A DNA stretch of 64,000 nt from Podocnemis expansa (Eukaryota; Chordata; Testudines; Podocnemididae). The DNA lies in contig ML682008.1 in NCBI GenBank assembly GCA_007922195.1, forward strand, positions 5,661,847-5,725,846, given 5' to 3'. Position 1 is the first letter of the stretch. Every line of letters begins with the position of its first letter. The notes beneath the pieces are model-generated. The model searched no databases. It was not told the origin of the DNA and saw nothing but the letters and a program-made list of their open reading frames with translations. This document shows positions 52,900 through 64,000 of this stretch, in pieces. The position numbers were made by a program, and so were the translations under genes.

Positions 52900-54300
52900 T
52901 AAATGATATGCATCTTTGATATCAAAGACATCATGTACTTTTGGAAAATTTCTTTTTAAAGTTTTTGTTGTTTTTAACTCTAAAGAAAAGATAAAACTTG
53001 GAACTTCCTGACTCCCAGTCCCATGTTCAGTTTCCTAGTCCTTGCTATCAGTCTGAGTATGAATACAACAGATGAAAGATTCAGGAAAAGCTGTTTGATG
53101 AAGGCTGGGCTAAAATCCTAGCTCCACAGAGGTCAGTGAGTGTTCTGGCTTTCACTTTGAGAGTGGAATGTAATTTGGTATCTTGGAGAACAAAGCACAA
53201 GAGTGTGAGTCTCCCTTCTGGATTGTTTGAAATTATACTGTACGCTACATAAAATACAAGCTGTTTCTTTAATATAAATGCAGGAATGGTATTTATAGAC
53301 CCCCCTCCCCAAGCCTTAGTGTCCTTGGGGAAATAAGCAGCATCACTGCCTTCACAGGCTGCTAGTTTCAACTCTGCCACCTCCAAAATCCCAGAGCCGC
53401 TTGAAAAGGGAGATAGCTTTATTAATTCTTCAAATAAACATCCAGGACATAAACATAACAAAGACCTCAATTGTTATTCCGTGTGTACTACAGTTGCTCG
53501 GTGTATCCATGCATTGGATAGAGGATTTCCTGCCTCGTCTGTATTATTTTATTGTTTTCCTTTCTAGGAGGCATATGTAATTGCACTGTGGGTTGTTCTA
53601 TATCCGTCCAAATGATTTCCTTTGAGAAGGGACATCTCTTGGTAATCATCAGAGCATCCACTTCCTGATTCTTTCTTTTATCAGCAGATTTCTCCAAAAA
53701 GAGGGAACCCTTGTACAACCTTATGGCCAGGCAAGATTTATAGAGGTTAGGACAACTAATATTTAGGCTGGAAAAGTCATTAGTAAGAATATTAGCATAT
53801 TTTAAAAGGCCAAGGCTTTTTCATATGTGTACTACATGAACTGAAGGAACAGGCATTATCTCGTCACCAGTTTTCTCACGTACACTTGTGCATTGTATTC
53901 CCCTCATACTCAATGAGTCTTAGATTTCTATAGCCGGAGAACACGATTAAATAGATTAAACCAGTCTACCCATCTCTCCGTAGCTCATTAATCTTCCATT
54001 TACATGGGGATTAGATTAGATTCCACTAGCCAAATCCACCAAAGTGGTCTGTGCCTCTTTAATATTTATGAAAATGTCTCAGTCCTTAAAGTAGATTCCT
54101 CTATATTTAATTGGATGGACAATTCTATGTTTGTTGACTATTATACCTCTCTGTCGATTAGAGACACTGTAAAAAAAAAATCAGCAGTGTTTGGAGTCAT
54201 CAAATATGGACTATTAAAGCTGCCTTTCATTTATTTGTAACAAACATCGAATGCATGTCTGGCGTAAGAATAAAGGAATAAAGGCTGTTATGCTTTATGC
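52900..54300. other. unassigned sequence
   Basis: No gene recognised; the frame 53081-53470 on the minus strand has no family content. Confidence 0.4.
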
Positions 54301-54301
54301 T

Positions 54302-54725
54302 TAAAAAACAAGGAGACTATTAGCATGTCTAAAAGCTAACATTTATTTATTGAATAAGCTTTCGTGGGAGAAAATCCCAGTTCATTAGGTGCTTGAAGAT
54401 GGCAAATTTGCAGAATGGGAAGAAAATAAATGCAGGGAAGTGGAAGTCATCGAATCAAGTCAGACTGTTGCAGCAAATCAAAGCAGCTGTTTAGATTCAA
54501 ACACTGAGGAACAGCATATAGAGAAAGGTGAGGTCAAATCACCTGTTGTAATAAGAGAAAAATATCCGTAGTCTTTATTTAGCACTAAAAGAACAGAGTC
54601 AAATTTGCACATGAATTCTAGTTCTGCAGTTTCGCTTTGAAGCTTCTGTTTGTTTGAGCACAGTTATTAACAAAACATCAATGCAGTGAGCAGGGAGATT
54701 GAAGCATTCCCATATTGCACTGAAT
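54302..54725 (-). mobile_element. PLE 3' fragment with endonuclease C-terminus
   Basis: Plus-strand order: 'acaaggagactattagcatg', 'agctttcgtgggagaaaatc', 'gaaaataaatgcagggaagt', 'gaggtcaaatcacctgttgt', then the antisense endonuclease tail 'gttctgcagtttcgctttga'. Same orientation as the main PLE and no inversion. Coding part is a pseudogene of about 40 codons with frame breaks. Confidence 0.88.
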
Positions 54726-55604
54726 ACTTTATGCTTGTCATAAACAAAGTCTTGAGAACTTGCTACTCTGTGAACTCTATAAAATTAATTTTTAATAATA
54801 TATCTGGTTTCAAGAAATTCTCAGATTATAAATACTATAAATTATACTGGGAGGAAGCGTGCCAGTTTACAACAAACTGCAAAGGGGAAAAAAAAACTAC
54901 TGTTTTTGCTTCCTTGTACTGTATAAAAGAAGGTGAAAATACTGGGGTTTTCGTTTGGTTTGTTTTTAAAGGATTTTCTCTCTCGTAATTCTCCTCTACT
55001 CCTCCATCCTTCGTAAAAGTTTAGGTTTTATATAGTCTGGAAGGCTCTGTGAACAGTTGAGAGTTAGTGAAATGGTAACATCACTAGAGATGATAATGAA
55101 ATTTGTGAAAATTATAGGAGAAGGGATTTATCAAGGGGCAGTTAACTTTTTTAGACACACAGTGAACATTTGTGTTAACATTAATAACCTTTGTAAAAGT
55201 TCCAACATCCCTACCTTTTTAGTTAAATTTGAGAGTTAATTATGTGTATCTTCACAAACCCCAAACAAAATCTACAACAAATGAAGGCAGACTAGAGCTG
55301 GCACTCTTGATATTTATAAAGTTTGTTTTAAAAAAATATTATTTTGAAAAAAAAAGACTTCTTCTTCTTTAAGGTCTTGATTACACATCATAAAACACAA
55401 GAAAGCACATTTTAAAGTTAAAATATAATGTTCATTACAATCCAACTTTCTTATAATTTCCTAAACAAGTTTATCTGAAAAAGAACACTTTTAATTGTGC
55501 TTTTACCTGAAAAATTTTATTTATTTTACATTATTTTATTTTATTGTCAGGTAATGATTCACAAAAATGTTTTAGAAGTTTTTGAATTATGCATATATTG
55601 TTTG
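54726..55604. other. unassigned sequence
   Basis: Frames at 54686-55239 lack recognisable content. AT-rich. Confidence 0.4.
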
Positions 55605-55612
55605 ATCTATAT

Positions 55613-55799
55613 CAGGCGTGGCCAAACTGTGGCTCGGGAGCCGCATGTGGCTCTTGAATGAAAAAGTGTGGCTCACGGAAGACCGTCAGCCAATCAGTTT
55701 GGTTGGTAAAAGTATATGGCTATATGCCTCAGTGCGACTCTTGAAGGTTTAATAATCAACTTGTGTGGCTCTTGAGTTCCGTAAGTTTGGCCAGCCCTG
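55613..55799. mobile_element. hAT, 187 bp, perfect 8-bp duplication
   Basis: Ends 'caggcgtggccaaactg' and 'aagtttggccagccctg' are inverted; flanks atctatat at 55605-55612 and 55800-55807 are identical. The interior repeats 'gtggctcttgag'-type text. Confidence 0.95.
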
Positions 55800-55807
55800 A
55801 TCTATAT

Positions 55808-56947
55808 GTTCAAATCAGAAATACTGTGCATGCATTGCATGAAATTTAGCCATTACTGAGTTGAGGTGGCTTTGAGATCCAAAGAACAAGCAAAGTTTGA
55901 AATAAATTTGTTTATTAATTTTGAAGCTTTGTTTTGAGCCTTTTTGTGCATATACAGCAGAATTTTCTGTTCCTTTTATTTTACTCATTCAGTTTTCTCC
56001 AATCTCCACCATTAATAGCCATGCACTAGTCTAACTTACACCAGTGCCAACCCCTAGGTCTGCAAACTCCTAGAATGAACCATTATAAGCTTGTGTAATT
56101 CTGGCTTGTACAATTGCATCTTACCTTAGTTTTAGAAGAATAACTTAAAATGGTTGTCTACATGAGAGGCTCAGGCTGATATAACGGCACAAGTGACTTA
56201 ATGTAATCAGGGCAGATCTCCTGTGTGCACAAGGCCAAAAGCAGAGTTTAAATGTGCTAGGTTTTAAAAGAGCTTTCAAAGTCTACATTCCTATAATGGT
56301 GGAGTTGGAAAAGGATCTGAAATAAGTAAGAATGGAGTTAGGAACACCACCTCCTGAATTCTTTTTCAGACTTTGCCAGCCAGTCATCTTAATAATAAGT
56401 TTGCAAAATGTTTAATAAATTATATAGCTGGACACTGTGGTACCTGGTCAGGAGCTGGCTCACGTTAGTTCACTGATCCCTATATGCCAGTACGTGGTAC
56501 TTACAGTTTAGATAATTACCTGCTACTCACAAATGGGAGGGAGGGGGGAACCTTGATAAAATCAGCTTTCAGAATGAATGATATAATTGAATGAAATGCA
56601 ATAACTGTCAGCAAAGCCCAAAAGACAACACTATTTTAAGGAAATCCTATCCCTTGCTTTGTTCTTTATAGAGCCATTGGTCCCTTTTCAGGAGTCAAAC
56701 AAAGCAGATGTGTTTATGTTTAGTTACGATTTGTGTTACCCAAACTCCATTTCCATAGTTCTCAGTGGTGTTGTGACATTTTGGTGATTGCTCAATGCAG
56801 GAGTCTGTCACCACCTGCCTTGTAACTTTGGATGTTTTGATGCTATGCCGCTGTGACTCAAGAGCTCTGAGACCACTAGCCAGCCTACAATCTTCCAACA
56901 GCCTAATTACTCGTTGCGGGAAATCAACAGTGTCGTCTTGTTCTAAA
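55808..56947. other. unassigned sequence
   Basis: Nothing recognised. Confidence 0.4.
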
Positions 56948-57002
56948 AAACAAACAAGGAGTCCTGTGGCACTTAAAGACTAATACATTTATTTATTGCA
57001 TA
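56948..57002 (-). mobile_element. PLE terminal scrap
   Basis: 'aacaaacaaggagtcctgtg' then 'gcacttaaagactaatacat' then 'ttatttattgcat' is a well-preserved PLE end, cut after about 55 bases. Confidence 0.9.
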
Positions 57003-57548
57003 TGCTTACTATTCTGAGTCACCCAAATTCCAGAGTTCTTAACTACCAGACTTCTCTCCTTTGGTTCATCACCCACAAAGAAATGAGGCCCCACAGTCAG
57101 TTATCAGTTCAGTTTGGTACATATGCTCCATACCAATGTGCCCAACAGATAAAAATAAACAGGGTTGGGATAAAAATAAAAAAGATTTTTGATAGAATAG
57201 TCATGGATTCAGTGATGAAATACTGATGAAAAGTGAGCACATACCAATTATGCAGAAAATAAACATAAAGATGAAATCTTGGGCTTTATATTTCTATATT
57301 AGCTAAATTTCCCTTTTCTAACACACAACTATTGCCTTACAACAGTTTCTCAGTGTTCCTTTTGCCCTAAAAAGAATCCAGTGTTTTACAGACAGCACTA
57401 CCCCTTACATGTTGTCCCTAAATTTTTGGCTAATCCCCTCAAATCCGAGCCCCTTTTTTAACACTCCCCCCCCTTTCTTTTTCCTTCTTCCTTTGCTGTC
57501 ATAATGACTCTTGGTTATTCAGGGTAAGAGAAACTCTCCTGTGCCTCG
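57003..57548. other. unassigned sequence
   Basis: Nothing recognised. Confidence 0.4.
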
Positions 57549-57720
57549 GGATATGTCTATGCTTAAAACACTGCAACTACTCAGCTGTGCCACCGCAGTT
57601 CTTTAATGTAGTCACTACCTATGCTGACTGGAGAGGTTCTCCTGTTGGTATCAGTGCTACACCTGCCCAAGAGGCTGTAGTTAAGTCAATATAGGTGGGT
57701 AGGTTTGCATAGCTATTCTC
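57549..57720. mobile_element. MITE half ('atatgtctatgctta' end)
   Basis: 'gggatatgtctatgcttaaa', 'cactgcaactactcagctgt', 'gtagtcactacctatgctga' and 'ctggagaggttctcctgttg' run in the order of a known reptile TIR element of the 'CTATGTCTACACT' group, also seen at 62657-63278 in reverse. The other half is degraded. Confidence 0.7.
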
Positions 57721-60700
57721 CCCCTGATTTCAGTGTCTTTCCATTAAGTTTAATAGTTTACCATTGTATCTTTCTGGCTGGATAGTGTTGGTATTTGATG
57801 TTGGTTTTGTGCAACTTTTGTCCCTGTCTGATTACTTCAGTCCCTTTTGTCCTTTTGTGAGATGGTGCTGTAGCTGCACTAAATACACAATTTTCTAAAT
57901 ACATATGCATATATACATTCATAACCATAAGCTGTATACATATCTTCTAATGACCATCAAGTTCAAAATATTAAAAGCTTCCATAAATACCTTAGTGGAC
58001 ACCTATTTGTATCTGACCACATTGTGCACAATTGGCTTAACATTGTGCATAGCAGTTGATTGAATTGCTTATTCTTTCAGGTTCAAACCATTTGTTGGCC
58101 CCATGGAGTGTCTAGACCCTGGTGGTGGTTAATGTGAAACTGGAATTTCATAATGAATTAACATTATTCTGTTTATGGCTTCATGAGGAAGAGATGGGAA
58201 CAGTAAGAGGGAAAGGAGCAAACTAGAACGGTGATTGAGCAGACAAAAAAAATTCTGAAGAAGGATTAGCAAAAATAATATCCTATCCCTCCAAAAACAG
58301 ATTGATTATAGCATACCTAAGAGTATCACTCGTGCCATCTTAGTTTTTAAAATATTTTATCCTTAATGCATGGTATATCCTTTATATTACACAAACAACA
58401 AAGATCTTTTAATTTTAAATCGAAGCTGTTTGTGAAAAAGAAATGCTTTGAAATTACAATAGAAAAGTTTTGGCAAACTGACTTAAAAAAATCATAAAGT
58501 AGTAAAATCTCTGTAGTCATAAACTTCATTCGTCCCTAGTTAAGAGAAGAGACACTTGCACTGCAATTGACTATAAGCCAGAGAACATTTAAAAAGATTT
58601 CTCTTCTTTTTATGCTGAGTGATGAATAACTCATTTAAAAACTGTGGATTTGTAGTGGTGAAGCTTTTGATGCCTGCTTTACATTTTATTAATTGCTCTT
58701 GTTGAGATGTAAGAGAAGCCTAATTCCAACCCCTGTTCTTGACATTTTTATTCTCTTTTCCTTCTCCTGGGCATATCTCTCTTTTATGAGCTTTTAGTGT
58801 GTCATTCTTTCTATCAGCATGTGGCCGCTAAACCAGTCGGCTTACATCATGTGGCATTGCCAATTAATTTTCTTGATTTGCTGTGAAAAACAACTGTATG
58901 CTAGAGTTCAGTATCTTCTCTGGTGACCCATTAATAGAAGTGTCTAATGATGTCAGCTCTGTAATGGGGAATATATTTTTTTAAGGTATTTTACCATTTG
59001 AGCTTCTAATTAAGAGTGTTACATGTATATCGTTAAATTACGCTTCATCAGTCTGTGATATGGAAATTGCTCAACTTCATTACTTCTTCATGAACTTGAA
59101 ATTATTTTCTAATTTTTCCTGTATTTCCGCTGTATTGTATGTATAGTGCCTGAAAAATTCTGATTGTCCAGCAAAATTAAATCTTAGTATGCAATGAATT
59201 GCTTATTAAGGATAATTCCAAAATAATGTTTTGCAGTAGACATGTTGTTAAAAGATAAAAACAACGTATTATGTAGATTGTAAAGAAATCTAATTGAAAA
59301 TTTCTTCCATACTTACTGAACTATTATTTAAACAATTCTAGAATATTTTTTGTTGTTGTTCTTTCTGTCCTTTAAATGCCCATGTGGTACTTGGAGAAAA
59401 TATTAAAGGGATAATCTTTGTGTTTCTTCAGAGATGCTTGTTTAGTTGAATATAACATGCTACTGATAATTTTTTTCAAATGTTTATATTTCTTTGAATT
59501 CACCAGTTTAGACAGGTAAAAGTATGAATTAAGCATATTTAATATACAATGTTTATACAACGTCTTTTAGAGATATATATTCAGCTAGGTAAGTGCCATA
59601 GAGATGATTTTAGTGATACAAGATTAAATCAATGAACTCGTGATTTGGACATAAATAACTGAAAACACAAATAATTACTTATGTTTGCAATAATCTTGAT
59701 AAATTTAGCATATTGTAGTTTATCTGTGTACAATTATTTTTCTTATCTCTCTTTGTGCCAGGGTATGTAAATATACTCTCTATAATCTACTTGCTACAAA
59801 TATGTTTTGGTCCAACAGATATCAAAATTAATTGAGTGAGAATCTTGCAATAGCTTTGAATATATTTACCTACACAATACAAAAGAGTGAAGAATACATA
59901 TTTATTATTTTAAGAAATTTAACATTATCTGCCTTTTATTTTAACCAAATTCTAGGGTTAATTTCTGTATCTGTTTAGATCCTATTTGATCCTAATTCCT
60001 TAATTTTGTAGTTCTGCCAATATATATAAAAATAGAAATTGTAGTAATTGTTTTAACCCCCCCCTTATCGACTTGTAGTAGAATTAACTTAATTTATATT
60101 TTTTGTTTCTTTGTTTTCAGTATAGTTAGATTTCTGTATGTATGAGAGAGAGAATACATTAGTGGTGGAAAAGCTATGTCTAAGGAATAAATTCTATATT
60201 AAGTTCTGGAAAATGGTTAGCTCCATGGTAATTTTGATCTTATATAGGTTTTTATGTCCTGTACTAATGAGCTGTCCCTTTTGATTGACAGCATCATTGT
60301 TCTGGTGAAAGACAGCTGTTGCTGGAAGTCATTGTTGCAAGGGGAAAGCAATCTCTTAGGTTGCTAGGGCCAGTTCTATAGACATTTTGAACAGGATGCA
60401 GCCCTTGTATTGAGTGATAGGCAAGCACAAAGTGGTCAGGTTTTCACTAAGCAGAAAGGTTGCTGACTTTTTGTATCAGTTGAAGATTTGTCAGTATGGG
60501 TAATTTCTGTTTTGATGATATTTGTGTCACTTATCTGAACATCATCACTGTGGCCAGGTCTGTGACCAGTATGATGGGGTTCATTGTTCTGGATAGTCAC
60601 AGGTGGAGGTTTGGGTTTTTTTGGTTTTTTTGGTTTTTTTTTGGGGGGGGTGTTTTATCAATGAGTCGACTTCATTAAAATAGGAGATGGAAACCCAGTG

Positions 60701-61249
60701 CCCCCACCACTACACTAAAAGACAATCACTTCTATGTTATAAATGAACTGCCAAGGAGGCGCTTTCTGTTCCCTCCAGTGTATGCTTAGCTGCTTCATTA
60801 GGGAACAGTAGCTGACATCTTTTCAGTGATAGTAAATAGCTCCCAGGCTTTTCAAATAAAGTTATACATTGCCTTCTATTCAGGCCAGGCCCTACACATT
60901 AAATAAATCATCAAAGGTATGCTCTTCCAGCTTTGTTAAAGAGAGCAATAGTGTAGTGTTTTATTGATTGCATTTGGAGAGGCAAATTGAATCCAGGGTT
61001 TGTCAAGGCTCCTGAATCCTATGTCATAAACAAGAGAGGAGAAAAAGAAAAGATGGGTGTATTTCAGTGGAATTGGAAGGAAAGAATGATGTTGCCTATT
61101 TTCTGATGATGAATTTATTTTTCCTTTCCTGCCCATGTCAAATGGGAGGTGGCAATAGAAGCACACTGATTCAATCTCTGAAGACCAAGGCCTGTTTTTA
61201 AAGGCTTTGGGAGAAAGCCAGTTACCTAAAACTCGGTGTTCAGCCATTA
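57721..61249. other. AT-rich, repeat-poor stretch
   Basis: No gene and almost no recognisable repeat over 3.5 kb, in contrast with the rest of the window. A 'ggttttttt' / G8 run lies at 60613-60650. 58560-59240 has several TAAT cores and could contain conserved non-coding elements; this is a guess. Confidence 0.4.
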
Positions 61250-61257
61250 TCATAAAA

Positions 61258-62178
61258 CAGGGATGGGCAACATTTTTGGCCCAAGGGCCACATGCCATCT
61301 ATGGCCACTCAAAGCAGGCCATAGATAGCAAGGGGGGTAGAGGGTGGGGCTTGTAGGGGGGCATGGCCAGCACCCCCTCCCCAGAAAAAGGGGTGGAGTG
61401 GGGCTCCATTCCTCCCTCCCTTCCAGCTTCAGCTGGAGCTAGGATGGAAAAGTGACAGCTGCGCCCTGGCTCCAGTGCAAGCTGCTGTGTCGCCTTCTGC
61501 AGTTCCCCAAGCCCCCTTCCAGCAGCAGCTCACGCTGGGACCAGAGCGCAGCCACTTCTTCCTCCTCCTAGCTCCACCTGAAGCTGGAGGGGAGAGGGAG
61601 CAGCGGCAGCAGTCTGGTCCTGGAGCGAGCTGGCGCTACTGCTCTCCCTTCCTCTCCCAGCTCCGGCAGTGACTTGCACCAGTCCTGAGCAGCTGCTGGA
61701 CCTGGGAAGAGAAGACAAGGAAAAGCAGCAGCTCGCTCCATGCCCTTTTCCCCCCACCTTTGGTGGTGGATGTGTTGGGATCAGAGTGCTGCCACTTTTC
61801 TGTCTCTCTCCCAGCTCCAGTAGCTGGGAGACGGGCGGATTGATGGCAGTGCTCGGGACCCAGCATGAGCTGCTGCTCTCCATCCCCCTCCCAGGTCCAG
61901 CAGTGCCTCAGGACCGGTGCAAGGAGCTGCTGGATGTGGGAGGTAGAGAGGAAGTGGTAGCAACAGCTCATGTTGGGGCCAGAGCGCTGCCACCGATCCA
62001 TCACTCTCCTAGCTTCAGCTGGAGCCGGAAGGGGGAGAGAGTGGCGGCAACGCTCTGGACGTGGTGCAAGCTGCCACTGCGGCTGGGAGTGGGGCTGAGA
62101 GGAGCAGCAGCTGGTGGGCTGGGACACCGGTGCTCACGGGCTGAATCCTGCCTCTGGGCCATCTTTTACCCACCTCTG
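61258..62178. mobile_element. hAT with long GC-rich core, 921 bp
   Basis: Left end 'cagggatgggcaacatt' and right end 'ttacccacctctg' are inverted. Flanks tcataaaa (61250-61257) and tcataaga (62179-62186) are an 8-bp duplication with one mismatch. The core consists of degenerate 'ccagctccagcagct'-type units; open frames up to 171 codons on both strands (61475-62184) are a result of this composition and show no hAT transposase motif. Confidence 0.88.
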
Positions 62179-62656
62179 TCATAAGAGCTCCTTTCTCTTA
62201 CAATGGTGTGCTTCAAAAGGTAAGCGATTCTAGCAAATGCCATTTCTCACCTGACCTGACAACTCATCAAAAGTCCAGTTTTAGAAGGCATAGTTTTTCA
62301 AAACAGAAAAAACAAATGAAAATATACCATAGATACTGTAAGAAACACTTAGGTTTGGGAAGCCAATAGAAATCCAAATCTTACTATTTAGGTCATGGTC
62401 AGTTGAATTAAACATCTTTGGACTGATTTATCTGCAAAAAGAATTGTGATGTTTTAGGGAAGGGGTTTGCCTTATAGTCGTTTCTGATGGTTTTTTATGG
62501 TGGCTTTTTTTTAAGGTGGAAAGCTTCAGATGCTTTGCTGTTCAATGTTTAACCAGAACCACTTCTTCATCAGAGCTATCCATTTGAAATTGCCTTTTAA
62601 AAGTGGTACTGCAGCCAGAGAAGTTGTAAGGCTCATTATCAACAAATACTGGCACT

Positions 62657-63278
62657 GTCTATTTAGGCCTTGCCTATACTCGCACATAGACTGGCAAAAG
62701 TTTTGTCACTCAGGAAAGTGAAAAAATCAAACGCCTGATTGATTTAAGTTTTGCCAGCATAAGTGTCTGTGGCAGGGGGCTGCAACCTGTGGCTCTGGAG
62801 CCGAATGTGGCCCTTTGGCTGTCCCTTGTGGCTCGGGGCCCTCCTTGGCCACTGGGGGGACTCTGCAGGCAGCTTGTGGCCCATTCCAGACTTCCTTCTG
62901 CCACCAGACGACCCTGCAGGAGGCCTGCTCCTCGTCCAGCCTCCTCCCTCCCCACCACTGAGAGAGTCTGTAGGCCCTGCTTGGAAGGAGGCAACATCCA
63001 TTGCGGCTCCCAAAACACTTGGTTATTGAAGGAACGTTTAAAAATGGCTCTTCTTGTCTTTTGAGTGGCCGACCCCTGGTCTGTGTGAACAGTCTTATGT
63101 CACAAGGAGATATTTTCCCACTGGCCTAGCTACGGCCACTTGTGTAGGTGGTTCTGTTATGTCGGTGAGAGAGCTCTCTCCCATTGACCCAACATGACTA
63201 CACAAACGCTCTTAGAGCAGCAGAGCCGTGCTTACTGACAGAGCTGTGCCTCTGTAATTTTTAAGTGTAGACTATCCC
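62657..63278. mobile_element. MITE of the 'TGTCTACACT' group with a nested hAT
   Basis: Ends 'ggccttgcctatact' and 'agtgtagactatccc' are imperfect inverted repeats. After removal of the hAT (62773-63078) the two parts carry 'gttttgtcactcaggaaagt' and 'tagctacggccacttgtgta', then 'gagagagctctctcccattg', the plan of this reptile element. Confidence 0.75.
62773..63078. mobile_element. hAT nested in the MITE, 306 bp
   Basis: Starts 'cagggggctgcaacc' and ends 'ggccgacccctg'. Flanks gtctgtgg (62765-62772) and gtctgtgt (63079-63086) are an 8-bp duplication with one mismatch. Same family as 43253-43561 (shared 'cacttggttattgaagga' near the 3' side). Confidence 0.92.
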
Positions 63279-63918
63279 TTAAAATGAGGATACATTTATC
63301 AGCAACTGCAAAGCAGTATTAAGCTGCTTGAATAAATACAGATTTTGAAAGTGATGGTGAAAGCTACAATTCCTTACAAATTTATTTCTTCACTCCCTGT
63401 TCCCTTTGGATAGATATTCTGTTTGTGATAGAGGCTTGTTGTTTTATAGCACACACAACTGGCAAACCTACTCCAGGAACCGTTGTTTTAATGACCTTTA
63501 TGTTGTGGTACCTGAATAACAGCCTTCCTCCCCCACTGTATGGGTTTGCTTCCAAGCACATGAAAAGTTTCCATGGTCATGGTGAGAGAGAGAATTAAGA
63601 GGAAGCTGATACAAGTTGAAGCTCGCAGTTCTGTGAGCTATTTCTGCAATTTAAAGCTGGAACATTCACTATATTAATGTCTGGAGTGCTGAAAGGTTTG
63701 TATTTGAATATGTGATCCTATTTGGCTCATTAACAGCTTTCTCCCAGCTTTATTGCTATAGCTGGTTACCCAGTTAAATTCCACTCATAAACTTCTGGTT
63801 TCAGGCATTCAGAGTACATAGGAAACTTTTTTTTTTCATTTTAACAGTTTATTTAAAAAAACCATAAATAAGGAAAAAAAGTCATCTCTTTCTCACATGC
63901 AACATTATTACTCTTTGG
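63279..63918. other. unassigned sequence
   Basis: Nothing recognised. Confidence 0.4.
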
Positions 63919-64000
63919 CAGGGGTGGCCAAAATTACTGGTCCTCCAAGCCAGAGACAACAGTCTTCAGAATTTTGAGAGTTTTGATGCACTTGCTGGAG
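63919..64000. mobile_element. hAT left end, cut by the window edge
   Basis: 'caggggtggccaaaattact' is a hAT-type terminus like those at 55613 and 61258. The right end is outside the window. Confidence 0.65.

Noticed and set aside
61475..62184. Open frames up to 171 codons
   Set aside because: Inside the GC-rich core of the hAT at 61258-62178; repeated Gln/Ser/Leu text from 'cagcagctcc' phrases, both strands open at once.
62710..63064. Frames of 88-102 codons on both strands
   Set aside because: Inside the nested hAT; no family content.

Overview
The window looks like a stretch of vertebrate, most probably turtle, genomic DNA: AT-rich intergenic or intronic sequence with no host exon I can support, densely layered with transposable elements. 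The lineage call rests on remembered repeat families, not a search: CR1 LINE fragments with chelonian-type 3' ends, Penelope-like elements (PLEs) whose terminal repeats carry a 'gtcctgtggcacttaaagac' core, a DIRS retrotransposon remnant, MIR-type and CR1-tailed tRNA SINEs, and many short hAT and other TIR transposons, several with intact 8-bp target-site duplications. There is one 400-bp assembly gap (18533-18932), inside a CR1 copy.

Layout. 1-8000: mostly unassigned sequence with a diverged ~145-bp tandem duplication, two antisense CR1 remnants and a (TG)n tract. 8000-18000: a small PLE reverse-transcriptase scrap, a GC-rich TIR transposon nested in a CR1 tail, a Tigger/pogo-like MITE, and the best gene-like object in the window, a PLE on the minus strand (about 14545-17600) with an uninterrupted 690-codon reverse transcriptase and a GIY-YIG endonuclease separated from it by two frame shifts, one of them an exact 19-bp duplication. 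18000-26500: mostly unassigned with scattered repeats. 26500-42200: the densest repeat mosaic, with PLE palindromes, hAT insertions inside PLEs, a CR1-tailed SINE inside a PLE palindrome, a minisatellite, and a DIRS remnant (gag and RT start) split by a PLE. 43200-45500: a long antisense CR1 carrying a hAT with a perfect target-site duplication, next to a sense CR1 tail. 46000-58000: MITEs, MIR, a probable solo ERV LTR, more PLE termini. 58000-64000: an AT-rich stretch with little repeat content, then a 921-bp hAT with a GC-rich core and a hAT nested in a MITE.

How the parts relate: nothing here forms an operon or host pathway. The biology is that of mobile elements. CR1 and PLE encode their own reverse transcriptases; MIR, the tRNA/CR1 SINE and the short TIR elements have no enzyme of their own and depend on partners elsewhere. 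Nesting gives relative ages: hAT and CR1 pieces sit inside PLE copies, PLE sits inside DIRS, and hAT sits inside CR1 and inside a MITE. The most unusual recurring pattern is that many PLE copies of two families end in inverted, outward-facing terminal repeats, forming palindromes up to about 300 bp per arm.
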